A stretch of DNA of 39,572 nt from Candidatus Cloacimonadota bacterium (GCA_030445745.1 JASUTE010000018.1:1-39572); one strand, 5' to 3'; positions 9,214 to 18,546 are shown, numbered from the stretch's first letter. The notes: a model not told the origin generated them from the sequence alone. Numbers and translations are program-made.

Positions 9214-9909
9214 GTGAATTTATTAGCTATAGACTGTTCGACCACAAGTGGAAGTGTAGCTGTAATGAAAGATGATAAACTCACTTTCATGAGTTTATTA
9301 GACATTCGGATTACCTATTCGGAACGCCTACTTCCCCAGATAGATTTTGGTCTAAAACAAAGTAAATTGCAGGTTTCCGACTTGGATTTACTGGTATTAG
9401 CAAACGGACCTGGCTCTTTTACCGGCTTAAGAATTGCTTTAGCTACCCTAAAAGGTTTCAGTATAGCGCATAAAATTCCTATTTTGCCGGTAAATACTTT
9501 ATTTATGCTAGCCCAAAATGTAGCTGGCACTTCCCGGGCTATTATGCCAATTTTAGATGCTAAAATGAACGAAGTTTATGCTGCCCTTTACAGTTCCGAT
9601 TTCCAAGAAATTATGGCACCACAAAACGCTAAACCAACAGAATTTCTTCAAAAAATAGACAGACCAATAGTTGCTGTGGGCAATGGATTAAAAAAATATG
9701 AAAATATTCTGCAAGAATTGAAAATAGATTACCAAAAACCTCCCTTGCAACAAAACTTTCATAATGCAGTTACCCTGCTACAAATAGCTTTACAGCAACC
9801 AGAACTACCCAAATATGATATGGAAAAAATAGCTGTTTTGGAGCCTTTTTATCTGCGCCGTTCCCAAGCAGAAATTGTAAAAGAAAATAAAGAGAAGGAA
9901 AAATTATGA
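9214..9909 (+). CDS. tsaB: tRNA threonylcarbamoyladenosine biosynthesis protein TsaB
   Basis: This 231-residue protein is an actin-like ATPase-fold member of the TsaB/YeaZ family. It dimerises with TsaD to make t6A at position 37 of ANN-decoding tRNAs. Diagnostic segments are [15 protein letters not shown] at the N-terminus and [21 protein letters not shown]. An in-frame ATG occurs at 9187, but the GTG at 9214 has a GGAGAAAG 5 bp upstream and gives the standard N-terminus, so I prefer it. The stop codon overlaps the next gene's start (ATGA), so the two are coupled. tsaD and tsaE are not in the window. Confidence 0.93.
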   Translation: MNLLAIDCSTTSGSVAVMKDDKLTFMSLLDIRITYSERLLPQIDFGLKQSKLQVSDLDLLVLANGPGSFTGLRIALATLKGFSIAHKIPILPVNTLFMLAQNVAGTSRAIMPILDAKMNEVYAALYSSDFQEIMAPQNAKPTEFLQKIDRPIVAVGNGLKKYENILQELKIDYQKPPLQQNFHNAVTLLQIALQQPELPKYDMEKIAVLEPFYLRRSQAEIVKENKEKEKL

Positions 9910-10376
9910 GACCAACCTGGCATCAATATTTTATGGAAATGGCTTTCTTGGCTGCGACTCGTTCCACTTGTCTGCGCCGTAAAGTAGGCGCTATTATCGT
10001 TCAAAATAATCAGGTTTTGGCCACCGGATACAATGGTGCACCCAAAAGAGTGCGACACTGTAAAGACACTGGCTGCTTAAGAAGTAAATTGCAGGTACCT
10101 TCGGGAGAACGGCATGAACTATGTCGCGGTGTGCATGCTGAACAAAATGCCATTATCCAAGCTGCTATTAACGGTACTTCTATAAAAAATGCTGACCTCT
10201 ACTGTACCAATCAACCCTGTGTAATTTGTTCTAAAATGTTGATAAATGCTGAGATTAACAACATCTATATAGCAGAAGCATATCCCGATAAATTAGCTGA
10301 ACAGATGTTGGCAGAAGCTGGCATTGGTGTGTATCTTTTAGATAGAAAAACCGCTAAAACAGATAAACTTATTTAA
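9906..10376 (+). CDS. Deoxycytidylate (dCMP) deaminase
   Basis: This 156-residue zinc enzyme of the cytidine/deoxycytidylate deaminase family (ComEB-like) converts dCMP to dUMP for dTTP synthesis. The zinc and catalytic motifs are GVHAEQNAI (His77, Glu79) and [10 protein letters not shown] (Cys105, Cys108). The N-terminus [18 protein letters not shown] and the ATGYNGAPK segment are typical of dCMP deaminases. It overlaps tsaB by ATGA at its start. At its end it overlaps the converging lipoprotein gene by 8 bp, with no terminator between them. Confidence 0.94.
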   Translation: MRPTWHQYFMEMAFLAATRSTCLRRKVGAIIVQNNQVLATGYNGAPKRVRHCKDTGCLRSKLQVPSGERHELCRGVHAEQNAIIQAAINGTSIKNADLYCTNQPCVICSKMLINAEINNIYIAEAYPDKLAEQMLAEAGIGVYLLDRKTAKTDKLI

Positions 10377-11166
10377 ACTCTACAAAGATTTCAGGAGCTG
10401 TCTCCACTTTCACACCAGGTATATTAGCCATTGTGCTTTTTATGGCAGCAGGATCTTGTTCTTTATGGGCCGCTAAGTATTTCAAAGTTTGTGGATCTTC
10501 CATTAATTTTTCAAAATCCATCTGCAGCAAACATATCTTGTTACCGCTCTGAAAGCTGGAATTAGTATTTACAATTTTCCCATCGAAAACAATCTCCATT
10601 TCCACTTTCATATTTTTGTACATTTGTTGAAGCATTTCGCGTTCTTTTTCGGTAATTTCAGTGCTATCTTCATAGTCCTCTGCTATCACATCATCTTCAT
10701 TAAATTCTTCATCTTCCCTTAGCTCATCATTTGGCATTATGATATTTAACCGAGCTGGATTACCCTTGCTAAATTGGAAATTAATGATCTCGCCAGGTTC
10801 CTGCCCCATCAATTTTTCTTCTGGCGATTCACTTATTGTAAGCTTTTCAATATTATCGAATTCATAAACAGCTTCATAGCCACTCATACTTCCTTCCTCC
10901 AATTTACGGGCCGAGACAAATCGCACCATATCTCCATATTGGGAAGCTTCCGCTTTTAGCTCCTCTTCATCGAAGAAAATATCATCTTTCTCATCGTTAG
11001 CATCAAAACTTTGTGCCATTTGTTGCATACTTTGCATGAATTCGGTACTCATCAGCACTTTCTGGGTAAGTGTACCACTACCATCTTTTTTAACCTGAAC
11101 AGTTGTTTTTACTTGGAAACATCCTGCTAAAATTAAAGCCATTAAAATATAAACAAACTTTTTCAA
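10369..11166 (-). CDS. Predicted lipoprotein of unknown function
   Basis: I place the start at the TTG at 11166, which has AAGGAGAGAAAG just upstream. It gives a 265-residue protein with a classic lipoprotein signal ([16 protein letters not shown], lipobox LAGC). The longer frame back to 11268 would run into the nitroreductase gene and bury the signal. After the Cys comes [19 protein letters not shown], then a strongly acidic, helical mid-region rich in Glu and Asp (for example [16 protein letters not shown]). The opening pattern (beta strand, DGSGT) recalls lipoproteins of the LppM/DUF3153 type, but I cannot assign a family. It is probably anchored in the periplasm or outer membrane. It is co-transcribed with the nitroreductase, 10 bp apart. 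Confidence 0.8.
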   Translation of the reverse strand: MKKFVYILMALILAGCFQVKTTVQVKKDGSGTLTQKVLMSTEFMQSMQQMAQSFDANDEKDDIFFDEEELKAEASQYGDMVRFVSARKLEEGSMSGYEAVYEFDNIEKLTISESPEEKLMGQEPGEIINFQFSKGNPARLNIIMPNDELREDEEFNEDDVIAEDYEDSTEITEKEREMLQQMYKNMKVEMEIVFDGKIVNTNSSFQSGNKICLLQMDFEKLMEDPQTLKYLAAHKEQDPAAIKSTMANIPGVKVETAPEIFVEFK

Positions 11167-11176
11167 CTTTCTCTCC

Positions 11177-11707
11177 TTATTTTTTATAATCTTCCAAATA
11201 ACGAAATTCGGAAAAATCTTTGCGGGGTGGTCTCGCCTCTTCTTCCGCTTTTTGGGGATGTTTACCAAAGATGATCATAGCAATAATTTTATAATCTTCG
11301 GGAATATTGGTAATTTTACGAATCTTTTGGGGGCTGTAGCCGGCAATGGGATGAGCTACCAACCCTAGTTCAGTAGCTTGCAGCAACATTTGCCCAACCG
11401 CAATCCCCGTATCGAAAAGATAATATTTTCGATCATGAATAACGCAGTCATCTTCTTTTTTAGTAAAAAAAACCACAGCTATCATAGAAGCCGCGAAAGC
11501 CCAATCATTTCCTTTAGTCAATACTTGCTTAAATTCTGCCAATCGTTCTTTGCTTCTAATAAATAAAATCCGCCAAGGCTGGTTGTTGTAGCAAGATGGT
11601 GACAATTGCGCCGCTTTTGTTAATTTATCTAAAATCTCATCGGTAATTTCTGTATTTTCCAAAATAGAATAAGCACGTCTCTTTTCAATCGCTTCTTGCA
11701 CTTTCAT
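11177..11707 (-). CDS. Nitroreductase-family FMN oxidoreductase
   Basis: This is a 176-residue nitroreductase-fold protein. The FMN-contacting N-terminus is AIEKRRAYSILENTEIT; further family blocks are AAQLSPSCYNNQPWRILF, FDTGIAVGQMLLQATELGL and the C-terminal IIAMIIFGKHP. I start it at the ATG at 11707 because AGGAGG is perfectly spaced upstream; an in-frame ATG at 11752 lies inside the preceding terminator stem. Members reduce nitro-aromatics, quinones or flavins with NAD(P)H; the substrate here is unknown. The following lipoprotein gene is on the same transcript. Confidence 0.9.
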   Translation of the reverse strand: MKVQEAIEKRRAYSILENTEITDEILDKLTKAAQLSPSCYNNQPWRILFIRSKERLAEFKQVLTKGNDWAFAASMIAVVFFTKKEDDCVIHDRKYYLFDTGIAVGQMLLQATELGLVAHPIAGYSPQKIRKITNIPEDYKIIAMIIFGKHPQKAEEEARPPRKDFSEFRYLEDYKK

Positions 11708-11721
11708 AAAACCTCCTAAAT

Positions 11722-11750
11722 AAAAATGGACAGAGCAAAATGCCCTATCC
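11722..11750 (-). terminator. Rho-independent terminator between DUF4340 and nitroreductase genes
   Basis: Read on the minus strand, a 10-bp stem (GGATAGGGCA / TGCTCTGTCC, two G-U pairs) with a 3-nt loop is followed by ATTTTTATTT. It ends the GldA/F/G-DUF4340 transcript. Only a few bases separate its U-tract from the ribosome binding site of the next gene. Confidence 0.75.
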
Positions 11751-11783
11751 ATAATTTAGCAATCTCCAATAACCTATCAAGTT

Positions 11784-12704
11784 TTATTTTTTGTAATCTT
11801 CGGCTGTTTTTTGGAAGATTTTAGCAACTGATGAACTTTCTACAAACAGGTGTTTTTCCAAATCATCTTTTTGCATTAAATACTTATTTTCCTGGTAGGG
11901 AATGAAGGAGAGCACATGCTGGCTACCCTCATAAGTATGGATCTTGACGGCAAATTGAGGATTTTTAAACTTTTCAGCATATTCCTGGTAGTTGTTATCT
12001 ACGAAATTAGTAGCACGCACTTTGCTAACACCATTTAAAATAGCTTTTAAAGCCGAGTTTTGTTCCTGCACGCCAAAGCTCTGTTTCCCAGAACTGTAAA
12101 TCCATAAACTATCGCTGGCAGTAAGCTGATAGTTAAGTTCTTTTCCAGCTACTTCGATTTGTGAAATTTGTTCCTGAGGGATATTTAAGACAGTTTTGGA
12201 ACGCCAGCTATACAAAGATGGTCTGATGTTATAAGTTATGTTTTGTAATAGCTGATATACCTTGTTCTCACCTTTGTTGCGAGCATTGGCATAGTTGTAG
12301 TTAGCATTTCTGCCCACGTAAGCTGCCTGCAACTGGTTATTTTGATCATCCCAGAAACTTACCAGCGTACCCAAGCTATCGGTAACATTTAATTTTGCAT
12401 GAGAAGCTTTAGATTCAGCTATTGGTGTTTTAGAAGTTTCAACCGTCAAAACACTTTCGAACAATGCTTTAGTCATATTTTCAGCAGCTGGATACTCTAA
12501 AGGTTCTATTATCTGCCAAGTTCCCTCCTGTTTGGCTATTTTCAATGTATCTTCTGCATTTTGTAATATCACTTGGGCAATTTCGGTGGAATCTACCTGA
12601 AAAAAACGTACTCGCTTTTCTGTATTTTCATTGCTTTTTATGAATATATACACTATTACCAAAACGATTAAAATGCCTAACGAGATCAGATTTTTCTTAT
12701 TCAT
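11784..12704 (-). CDS. DUF4340-domain membrane-anchored protein
   Basis: This 306-residue protein has one N-terminal membrane helix (KNLISLGILIVLVIVYIFI), then an exported beta-rich domain opening with the typical DUF4340 pattern (FFQVDSTEIAQVIL, then GTWQIIEPLEYPA). It overlaps the end of the GldG-like gene by 8 bp. DUF4340 proteins are regularly encoded next to GldG-type ABC systems, so it is probably an accessory subunit on the outer face of the inner membrane. No catalytic residue can be identified. It is the last gene before a terminator. Confidence 0.87.
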   Translation of the reverse strand: MNKKNLISLGILIVLVIVYIFIKSNENTEKRVRFFQVDSTEIAQVILQNAEDTLKIAKQEGTWQIIEPLEYPAAENMTKALFESVLTVETSKTPIAESKASHAKLNVTDSLGTLVSFWDDQNNQLQAAYVGRNANYNYANARNKGENKVYQLLQNITYNIRPSLYSWRSKTVLNIPQEQISQIEVAGKELNYQLTASDSLWIYSSGKQSFGVQEQNSALKAILNGVSKVRATNFVDNNYQEYAEKFKNPQFAVKIHTYEGSQHVLSFIPYQENKYLMQKDDLEKHLFVESSSVAKIFQKTAEDYKK

Positions 12705-14277
12705 AAAGCTCTCCTATATATTTTCTTCTCTTAAGTTCAGCTCTATAGTGCAAAATTCCAAATATTATTAGCAGCAGTGATGGCAACAGAATATTGATCC
12801 ATTTCACAATCTTACGCGCTGAAGTTGGAATCTCTTTTAGTGGCCTATATTCGGTACCACGTGAACGGATTTCTATTAGTGCGCTTTCCGAAGCTAAGTA
12901 ATCTACTGCATTCTGAACAAAATCCAAATTGGGTTGGGCACCAGCTCCAGCATCATCGGTGATAAACTGGCTATCTGGAAGCACTACAATTTTCGCATCT
13001 TTTACCGATTTTCTAGCTTCGGGGTAAGCTGCATTATCGGCAAAATAGCTTTGAAAACTACCGCTGTACATGGCTGCTACCACTTTGGGGGAATCCTGGA
13101 ACATCTGCTTCAAATCGGCTTGCATGTACTGGTTTATGTTTATATTATAGCGCGGGCCTCTGATTTCGCCGGAATTTTCGGAAGTAAAAAGCAAAGGAGT
13201 AACTTCCAAGTCACTGGCTACGTGGGTAGTATCTATCTCGGAAACATAGATCATTTGCATTTGGTCTAAATTTTTTACCATCAAGTTATCTTCATTCACA
13301 TTGGTTATCACAGGGAAAAGTGGATATTTCACAGGAGTAGCCATGCGGAAAATTCCCTGCTGGCGCTGTACTTGCACCTGACCACACTGAGCATCTGTAA
13401 CCAGATTATTTTTGATGTGAATACCGTAATGACGTAGCAGGTCGAAAATATTACTATTTATCATGCTAGCTCTTTGCTGCTGTAAGTTTACTTCTACCCT
13501 ATCTTGCAAAAGAACTACATTACCGCCGTTCATCACAAATTGATCGAAATTGTAAAGTTGCTGCGTGTTAAGTGAATCGTTTACGCCGGTAAATACCAGC
13601 ACATCGGTTTCTGGAGCTATCTTTTCGCTGAGATCAGTTTTTTGCAGTTCGTAACTTTCGCTAAGTAGCTGCCTAATTGTGGAAAGGTTATCATTTGGAT
13701 TTCGTTGCTGCATTTGCGGTATAGCGGGAGTATCCAAGTTCTCTGTTTGGAAAAAGGCTAGCTTTTTCAAGCCCTGGCTGGTAATCTTCTTTATCTTGCT
13801 GGTAACTTCATATTCCAAACCACGTGTATTTTCTATTATTGGAATAGCTTCGGTTTCACCTTGATACATGAATGCTAAACCCATATAAACTTCCCGAATT
13901 TCCAGTTTATCGTTTTCCACTACGCGCATAGAAATTGGAAAGATCTGGTTCTTACGAGCCTCTTGCTTCAATTCTTGTTCATCGGCAGGGTCTACAAACT
14001 CGTAACTGAGTTTGCCATGGGAATAAGCCTGATATTCAGATAACAGATCTCTTGTATAACGCTTAGCATCTGCGTATTGCCCAGGTAAATTTTCCGAGAA
14101 ATAGGCTTTCACTACCAAGCGGTCTTCCAGATTTTCCACTGCTTTTTTGCTGGCATCGGCCAAGGAATATATGTTTCCTTTGGAAAAATCTAAGCGTGTG
14201 AAAACCGAAAGTGAAACTAAATTTATGAATACGATTATAGCTATGAAAACTATTAGATTAAAATTTTTGTTCTGCAT
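12697..14277 (-). CDS. gldG: GldG-family ABC transporter substrate-binding-like subunit
   Basis: This protein of about 526 residues has an N-terminal membrane helix (FNLIVFIAIIVFINLVSL), a long exported GldG-type domain and a C-terminal membrane helix (WINILLPSLLLIIFGIL) followed by a basic tail. The segments FTRLDFSKGNIYSLADASK and FDQFVMNGGNVVLLQDRV are typical of the 'ABC transporter involved in gliding motility' auxiliary family. Two ATGs are close together; the one at 14277 has AGGAGG with a 6-nt spacer, while the one at 14283 abuts it, so I use 14277. It lies 10 bp after the permease. The family is clear. A gliding role is not, because such operons also occur in non-gliding bacteria. 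Confidence 0.88.
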   Translation of the reverse strand: MQNKNFNLIVFIAIIVFINLVSLSVFTRLDFSKGNIYSLADASKKAVENLEDRLVVKAYFSENLPGQYADAKRYTRDLLSEYQAYSHGKLSYEFVDPADEQELKQEARKNQIFPISMRVVENDKLEIREVYMGLAFMYQGETEAIPIIENTRGLEYEVTSKIKKITSQGLKKLAFFQTENLDTPAIPQMQQRNPNDNLSTIRQLLSESYELQKTDLSEKIAPETDVLVFTGVNDSLNTQQLYNFDQFVMNGGNVVLLQDRVEVNLQQQRASMINSNIFDLLRHYGIHIKNNLVTDAQCGQVQVQRQQGIFRMATPVKYPLFPVITNVNEDNLMVKNLDQMQMIYVSEIDTTHVASDLEVTPLLFTSENSGEIRGPRYNININQYMQADLKQMFQDSPKVVAAMYSGSFQSYFADNAAYPEARKSVKDAKIVVLPDSQFITDDAGAGAQPNLDFVQNAVDYLASESALIEIRSRGTEYRPLKEIPTSARKIVKWINILLPSLLLIIFGILHYRAELKRRKYIGELYE

Positions 14278-14287
14278 ACTCATCCTC

Positions 14288-15001
14288 CTATTTCCACTTT
14301 CTGTTTTCCAGGGTTAGTACCGAAAATCTCAGAAAGAGAACGATAAGACTTCCAAAATAGACAAGGTTTCGGGTATCAATAACTCCACGGGTTAAATTAG
14401 AAAAATGATAACCAATACTAAGATATTGGAAAAATCCACTAAGGTAGCTAGGTAATATGAATAGAGAATATTCCAAAATAAACAGGAAAAATATTATTAA
14501 AAATGAAATGATGAAGGCTACTATTTGGTTATCGGTGAGGCTGGAAGCGAAAATTCCAATGGAACTATACACAGCGCCCAGCAATATTAATCCCAAATAA
14601 CCACAAATTATTGCCCCGTAATCGATGTTCTGACCTAATATAATTATCGTAAGAAAGTGAACTAGGGTGAATAGCAAACCTACCGCAATTAGTCCCAAAG
14701 AAGCCCAAAATTTCCCCATCACAATTTGCGATTCTTTAATAGGAAAAGTGGAAAGTTGCTCAATAGTTCCTATGTTGCGTTCTTTGGCAATTAGCCCCAT
14801 GGTGATAGCTGGCACAAAGAATATGAAGATCATGGGAACTATGTTGAAAAGTGTTCGCAATTCAGCTTGATTATTAATAAAAAGCGGACTGGCAAAAAAC
14901 CATCCGGCAATCAGCAAAAATACCACCAGTACGATGTAGGCTGCTGGTGAGTTGAAATATGATTTCATTTCTTTATTAGCAATTATTTTGGTTGCGTTCA
15001 T
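14288..15001 (-). CDS. ABC-2 type transporter permease (GldF-like)
   Basis: This 237-residue protein has about six membrane helices. It begins with a cytoplasmic TKIIANKEMKSYFNSPAAYIV segment, followed by FFVPAITMGLIAKERNIGTIEQLSTFP, the coupling-helix block of ABC-2/NosY/GldF permeases. It overlaps the upstream ATPase gene by ATGA and precedes the GldG-like gene, giving the usual ATPase-permease-GldG order. The substrate is unknown. Confidence 0.9.
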   Translation of the reverse strand: MNATKIIANKEMKSYFNSPAAYIVLVVFLLIAGWFFASPLFINNQAELRTLFNIVPMIFIFFVPAITMGLIAKERNIGTIEQLSTFPIKESQIVMGKFWASLGLIAVGLLFTLVHFLTIIILGQNIDYGAIICGYLGLILLGAVYSSIGIFASSLTDNQIVAFIISFLIIFFLFILEYSLFILPSYLSGFFQYLSIGYHFSNLTRGVIDTRNLVYFGSLIVLFLRFSVLTLENRKWK

Positions 15002-15936
15002 GCTTGGCCTCCTTCCTCGATAGTTAAGTTGCGGAATACAGCTTCTAAGCTCATACTTTCACGTTTCATCTCTAAAAGAACCCATTCCTGTTGTTTTATA
15101 AATTCATAAATCTCTTTACGTTTATCCTGTTCGACGCTGTATTCCAAAACAGCCTTATTGATGTGAGCTGTAACAGGTTCTAGGGAAAGCAGTTCCACAC
15201 CTTCCACAGCATCTGCCAAGCTGCCAAGCTCATCTTTTGTAGCCATGATTTCCAAAACTAATTTATTCTTATTTTGGAAATTATTTTGCAGTTGTTGAGT
15301 AGAACCATCTGCCACTATCTTACCTTTGTTGATAATTACGATTCTATCACAAACAGCTTGCACTTCTTGCAAAATATGACTGGACATGATAAGAGTTTTC
15401 TCTTTCCCCAATTCTTTTATTAGCTGGCGAATTTCCACGATTTGGTTGGGATCTAAGCCGGTGGTAGGTTCATCCAAAATAAGAATTTTGGGATCATGGA
15501 TAATGGCTTGGGCCAAACCTACCCGCTGACGATAACCCTTAGATAATGTTCCGATAGGTTTGCTAACCACCCCATGTAATCCGCATTTATCTGTCACCTC
15601 TTTCAATCTCTGTTTAAAATTGGAAATTTTGCGGATATCTGCCACAAATTTTAGATAGTCGTAAACTGTCATATCGGTGTAAAGCGGATTTGTTTCGGGA
15701 AGATAGCCTATCATCTCACGAATTTCTTTAGAATTGTCGTACACATTACGGTCTTCTACAGTTATATTGCCAGCAGTGGGAGTAAGAAAACAGGTGATCA
15801 TTTTTAAGGTAGTAGATTTTCCAGCTCCGTTTGGACCCAAAAATCCTAAAATTTCACCTTCGTTGATCTCGAAATTGATATGATCCACTGCACGCAAGTT
15901 GCCATAATCTTTCACTAAGTTCTGAAGCTGAATCAT
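14998..15936 (-). CDS. ABC transporter ATP-binding protein (GldA-like)
   Basis: This is a 312-residue ATPase of the ABC-2 drug/gliding class. Walker A is GPNGAGKST (residues 34-42), the signature is LSKGYRQRVG (131-140), and Walker B is ILILDEPTTGLD (151-162), followed by an H-loop in IMSSHILQEV. About 80 residues after the nucleotide-binding core form the extra C-terminal domain common in this class. An AAGGAGAGAAAC ribosome binding site precedes the ATG. It is the first gene of a four-gene operon and energises the GldF-like permease. Confidence 0.94.
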   Translation of the reverse strand: MIQLQNLVKDYGNLRAVDHINFEINEGEILGFLGPNGAGKSTTLKMITCFLTPTAGNITVEDRNVYDNSKEIREMIGYLPETNPLYTDMTVYDYLKFVADIRKISNFKQRLKEVTDKCGLHGVVSKPIGTLSKGYRQRVGLAQAIIHDPKILILDEPTTGLDPNQIVEIRQLIKELGKEKTLIMSSHILQEVQAVCDRIVIINKGKIVADGSTQQLQNNFQNKNKLVLEIMATKDELGSLADAVEGVELLSLEPVTAHINKAVLEYSVEQDKRKEIYEFIKQQEWVLLEMKRESMSLEAVFRNLTIEEGGQA

Positions 15937-16199
15937 AGTTTCTCTCCTTTGATCAGTTCGAATTTTGCGACTTTTTCCAAAAAAAATATTGTTTTGTCAA
16001 GCAAAAATTAGCGGCTATGCCTGGTGGCTGCTAAAAATCATGAATCTTGGGATATTTCAGTTTCCCTGTTAATTGTTAAATATAGAAATTTTATTCTAAA
16101 TAAACACCTGAACCTATAAAGTGACCAGGAATCATTTCTACGTAATCCATTTTCCTAGGTTCTGTTTTATCAGCCAATTTTTGCCAATAAAATTCCTAA

Positions 16200-16304
16200 A
16201 AACCACTGAACTACCGTTTGTTGGCAGGCGGTGGTCATAACGACGAAGTTTACACCTTTAACTGGTTCAATTACCTAGCGCGGGGATTGGTAGATTTTAT
16301 ATGA
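16200..16304 (+). pseudogene. Possible remnant of an RHS/YD-repeat protein C-terminus
   Basis: A 34-codon open stretch between two stops reads ...GGGHNDEVYTFNWFNYLARG... and ends at TGA 16302-16304. The NWFNYLAR block resembles the NWYDYGARMYD motif at the end of RHS core proteins. There is no start codon and no continuation on either side. The match is short and could be chance. Confidence 0.25.
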
Positions 16305-16742
16305 AAGATTAGAAGCTCCCTTTAAATTAAACTCTTTCGTCAACAAGAAATTCCGTCTGCTGCTATCAGTAAACCAGAAACTACGTAGAAAAAATATACT
16401 TAACCATATTTTACTTGTTACTGGAATAGTAATGATGATTTTTTTAATAAGCTTAAGTTCGCCTATTCCCATCTAAAATAGTAATTTATCTACTATAAAC
16501 TCACTTTAGTTGTTAGCTATTGCTTTCATCAAGTAAGGCTATATAGAAAATTAGCAAGGATTAACAAATATAAACTTAGGATGCCCCCGGCGTGTCATTC
16601 TATTGAAAAATTTTCGGGGTATGCCAGAATTATTTTTTTTATTTGACAGATGCTAATAAAAACCAAATTTTTTGTTGTTAGTGGAGAGGTTTTTTTGAGG
16701 GTTGAAACAAAAGTTAGAAGATAAATAATATCGTAATTAAGG

Positions 16743-16818
16743 AAAAGTTCACATATACGACTAATTTGGAGGTATCCACGAACTTTTTGGAAAATCTAAT
16801 TGAAATATCCACGAACTT
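16743..16818 (+). repeat. 13-bp direct repeats upstream of the orphan secreted gene
   Basis: TATCCACGAACTT occurs at 16773-16785 and again at 16806-16818, a spacing of 33 bp or about three helical turns. An inverted part-copy, AAAAGTTC at 16743-16750, can pair with GAACTTTT at 16780-16787. The set ends 50 bp before the start codon, a position suited to an operator, though it may be debris of a repeat element. Confidence 0.4.
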
Positions 16819-16868
16819 GTTCGGACCATTAGTGGAAATAAGTAGTAAATATCAATTGGAGTATAAAT

Positions 16869-17894
16869 ATGAAAAAGAAGCAATTAAGAATTATTCTCTC
16901 GTTTTGTTTTGTTTTATTATTTGTAAATTCTTATGCTCTTGAAGAAAACAAAAAACCTTTCGTTGAAATAAATATTAACAATAATCCGTCATGTAATACT
17001 TCTTTAGAAAATATTGCAAAAGCAGAAATATGGAATTTGGAGAATGAACCCAACATTTTAATAAATGGAAAGAATTTTTCGGATGGTTTTCACATAATTC
17101 AAATCATTATTGATGGTAAAATAATCGCAGAAGAGAAAATTAATCCTATAAACAATATTTTCGAGAGGAAATTCAATTTAGAAAAACCATTAAAAAACTT
17201 AAATCCAATAATTAAGATAAAAATTGATGATGATTTTACACAAATATTTAATGTTCAATTAAATAAGCTCTATGGCAATGTTAAATATTTTAACGGAAAA
17301 CCTGTAAGTGAGCCAATAATAATTGCAGACGATATACTCACTATTGGAGATAGTTTAGGTTATTTTGAGATTTGCCTTTCTAAAAAGAAATACACCGTAT
17401 CGGTCTTTGATAAAGATTACTCAAAAAAAACATTAGAATGTTATCTATATGATGTCAATTTATCAAAAGACACAAACGTAAATATTTTAATTGATAAATT
17501 AGAAGTATACCAATTACATTGCTGGCAAGGCTTCTCATCAACATACTTACATTTTATTCCGATGTCTGTTAGCCGGGCTAATCGTATTGATAAAGAGAAA
17601 TTTGGTAATCAGAAATTAATTGCATCTCAACCAGATGTTTGGCCTGAAATAAAAAAGGATGAAATAAAAGTATTTGTAAATGAAAGCGAAGTATCCGTAT
17701 TAACTTTTTGTGTTAGTGATGATTTTTTATATGACGTAGATAGTAAATCTATAACTCGACCAGCCTATTTAATTTCAATTCCAAAAGTAAAAAACTCAGG
17801 TCAAATTATTAAAGTCCAAGTACAAGATAGTTTGCTAATAGATGGTAAAAAAATTATTGAAAAAGGTGAAGGCTATTATTTTGGTTTTTATTAA
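16869..17894 (+). CDS. Hypothetical secreted protein
   Basis: This 341-residue protein has an N-terminal signal peptide (MKKKQLRIILSFCFVLLF..., cleavage probably after NSYA). A GGAG lies 9 bp before the ATG. The middle (about residues 135-215) reads as a carboxypeptidase-regulatory-like beta-sandwich: LYGNVKYFNGKPVSEPIIIA, then SLGYFEICLSKKKYTVSVFD. The rest is beta-rich with no motif I recognise. It lacks the YPNPFNP sorting domain of the other secreted proteins in the window. It is visibly more AT- and Lys/Asn/Ile-rich than its neighbours and stands alone between long non-coding stretches. This fits an acquired or fast-evolving gene. Confidence 0.72.
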   Translation: MKKKQLRIILSFCFVLLFVNSYALEENKKPFVEININNNPSCNTSLENIAKAEIWNLENEPNILINGKNFSDGFHIIQIIIDGKIIAEEKINPINNIFERKFNLEKPLKNLNPIIKIKIDDDFTQIFNVQLNKLYGNVKYFNGKPVSEPIIIADDILTIGDSLGYFEICLSKKKYTVSVFDKDYSKKTLECYLYDVNLSKDTNVNILIDKLEVYQLHCWQGFSSTYLHFIPMSVSRANRIDKEKFGNQKLIASQPDVWPEIKKDEIKVFVNESEVSVLTFCVSDDFLYDVDSKSITRPAYLISIPKVKNSGQIIKVQVQDSLLIDGKKIIEKGEGYYFGFY

Positions 17895-18546
17895 CTGTAT
17901 TATGATAATTAAAATTCCACTAACATACGTGCTTTCGTTGGGGCATGAAAAGGAATTGTAGATTTAGCGCACGCTGGACATTATATGAAATGACGGCTAG
18001 CTTAAATATTATTGTGTGAAATATTAAATTGTTGGATTGAAAGTTATAAATACAAGATAAATAAATTTATGAGGGTGTTTTATGGATATAAGTAAAGATA
18101 AGAACATAAAAAAGTTTAGTTTTATGGTATGTTGAAAAACCTCAAATTTTTTGAACCATTTTTATATATTTTCTTTTTAAGTATAGGATTTTCATATTTT
18201 AGCTTGGTAGTTTGATTTCTATTAGATAAATAACAAAAAATATTTTTGAAGTGTCCAGTATCATTTTGGAGAGAGAAGTATTTTGAGCATTTTCCTCTTG
18301 GTTTGGCTAGAGTAGGGATTTTTTAATATTTTTTTTGTTGAATATGAAGGCTAAATAGATTTCCTAACAAGCAGAATATAAAAGCTAATTCATATAGCCT
18401 CATTACTACTTATTTTAAATTAGAAAAAATCATCGGAAATATTACAGACATCTGTGCCAACTAAATTATAAAATTTCTTGACTTTAAACTTCGAAACCGA
18501 AGCTTGGCAATCAGCAATATAGAAAACTAAGATAAGGAGTAGCAAA
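17895..18546. other. Non-coding AT-rich gap
   Basis: About 650 bp with no supportable gene. A GC-richer patch at about 17928-18002 has short complementary ends (GTGC and GCAC) and may be an insertion scar. A 17-codon frame at 18082-18135 has a GAGGG in front but is too short to support. A small CTTCG/CGAAG hairpin lies at 18489-18502 in the leader of the next gene. Confidence 0.45.

Larger units (their letters stand above)
15937..16868. other. Long non-coding gap upstream of the orphan secreted gene
   Basis: About 930 bp without a convincing intact gene. It contains a TTGACA on the minus strand (15995-16000) upstream of the gldA-like gene without a clear -10, a possible RHS remnant (16200-16304), and a frame at 16294-16476 with one hydrophobic segment but no start codon. 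A GC-rich imperfect inverted repeat lies near 16580-16625, and a 13-bp direct repeat just before the next gene. Short GC-richer islands in very AT-rich DNA suggest decayed insertions. Confidence 0.5.

Noticed and set aside
16294-16476. A plus-strand frame with one hydrophobic segment (NHILLVTGIVMMIFLISL)
   Set aside because: There is no usable start codon or ribosome binding site at its beginning, so it is at best a remnant.
16580-16640. A GC-rich inverted repeat followed by a T-run as a terminator
   Set aside because: The arms (ATGCCCC and GGGGTAT) are short, separated by a long loop, and no gene ends just upstream.
18082-18135. A 17-codon frame with GAGGG in front (MDISKDKNIKKFSFMVC)
   Set aside because: Too short to support as a gene, with no terminator or conservation evidence; more likely chance or a remnant.
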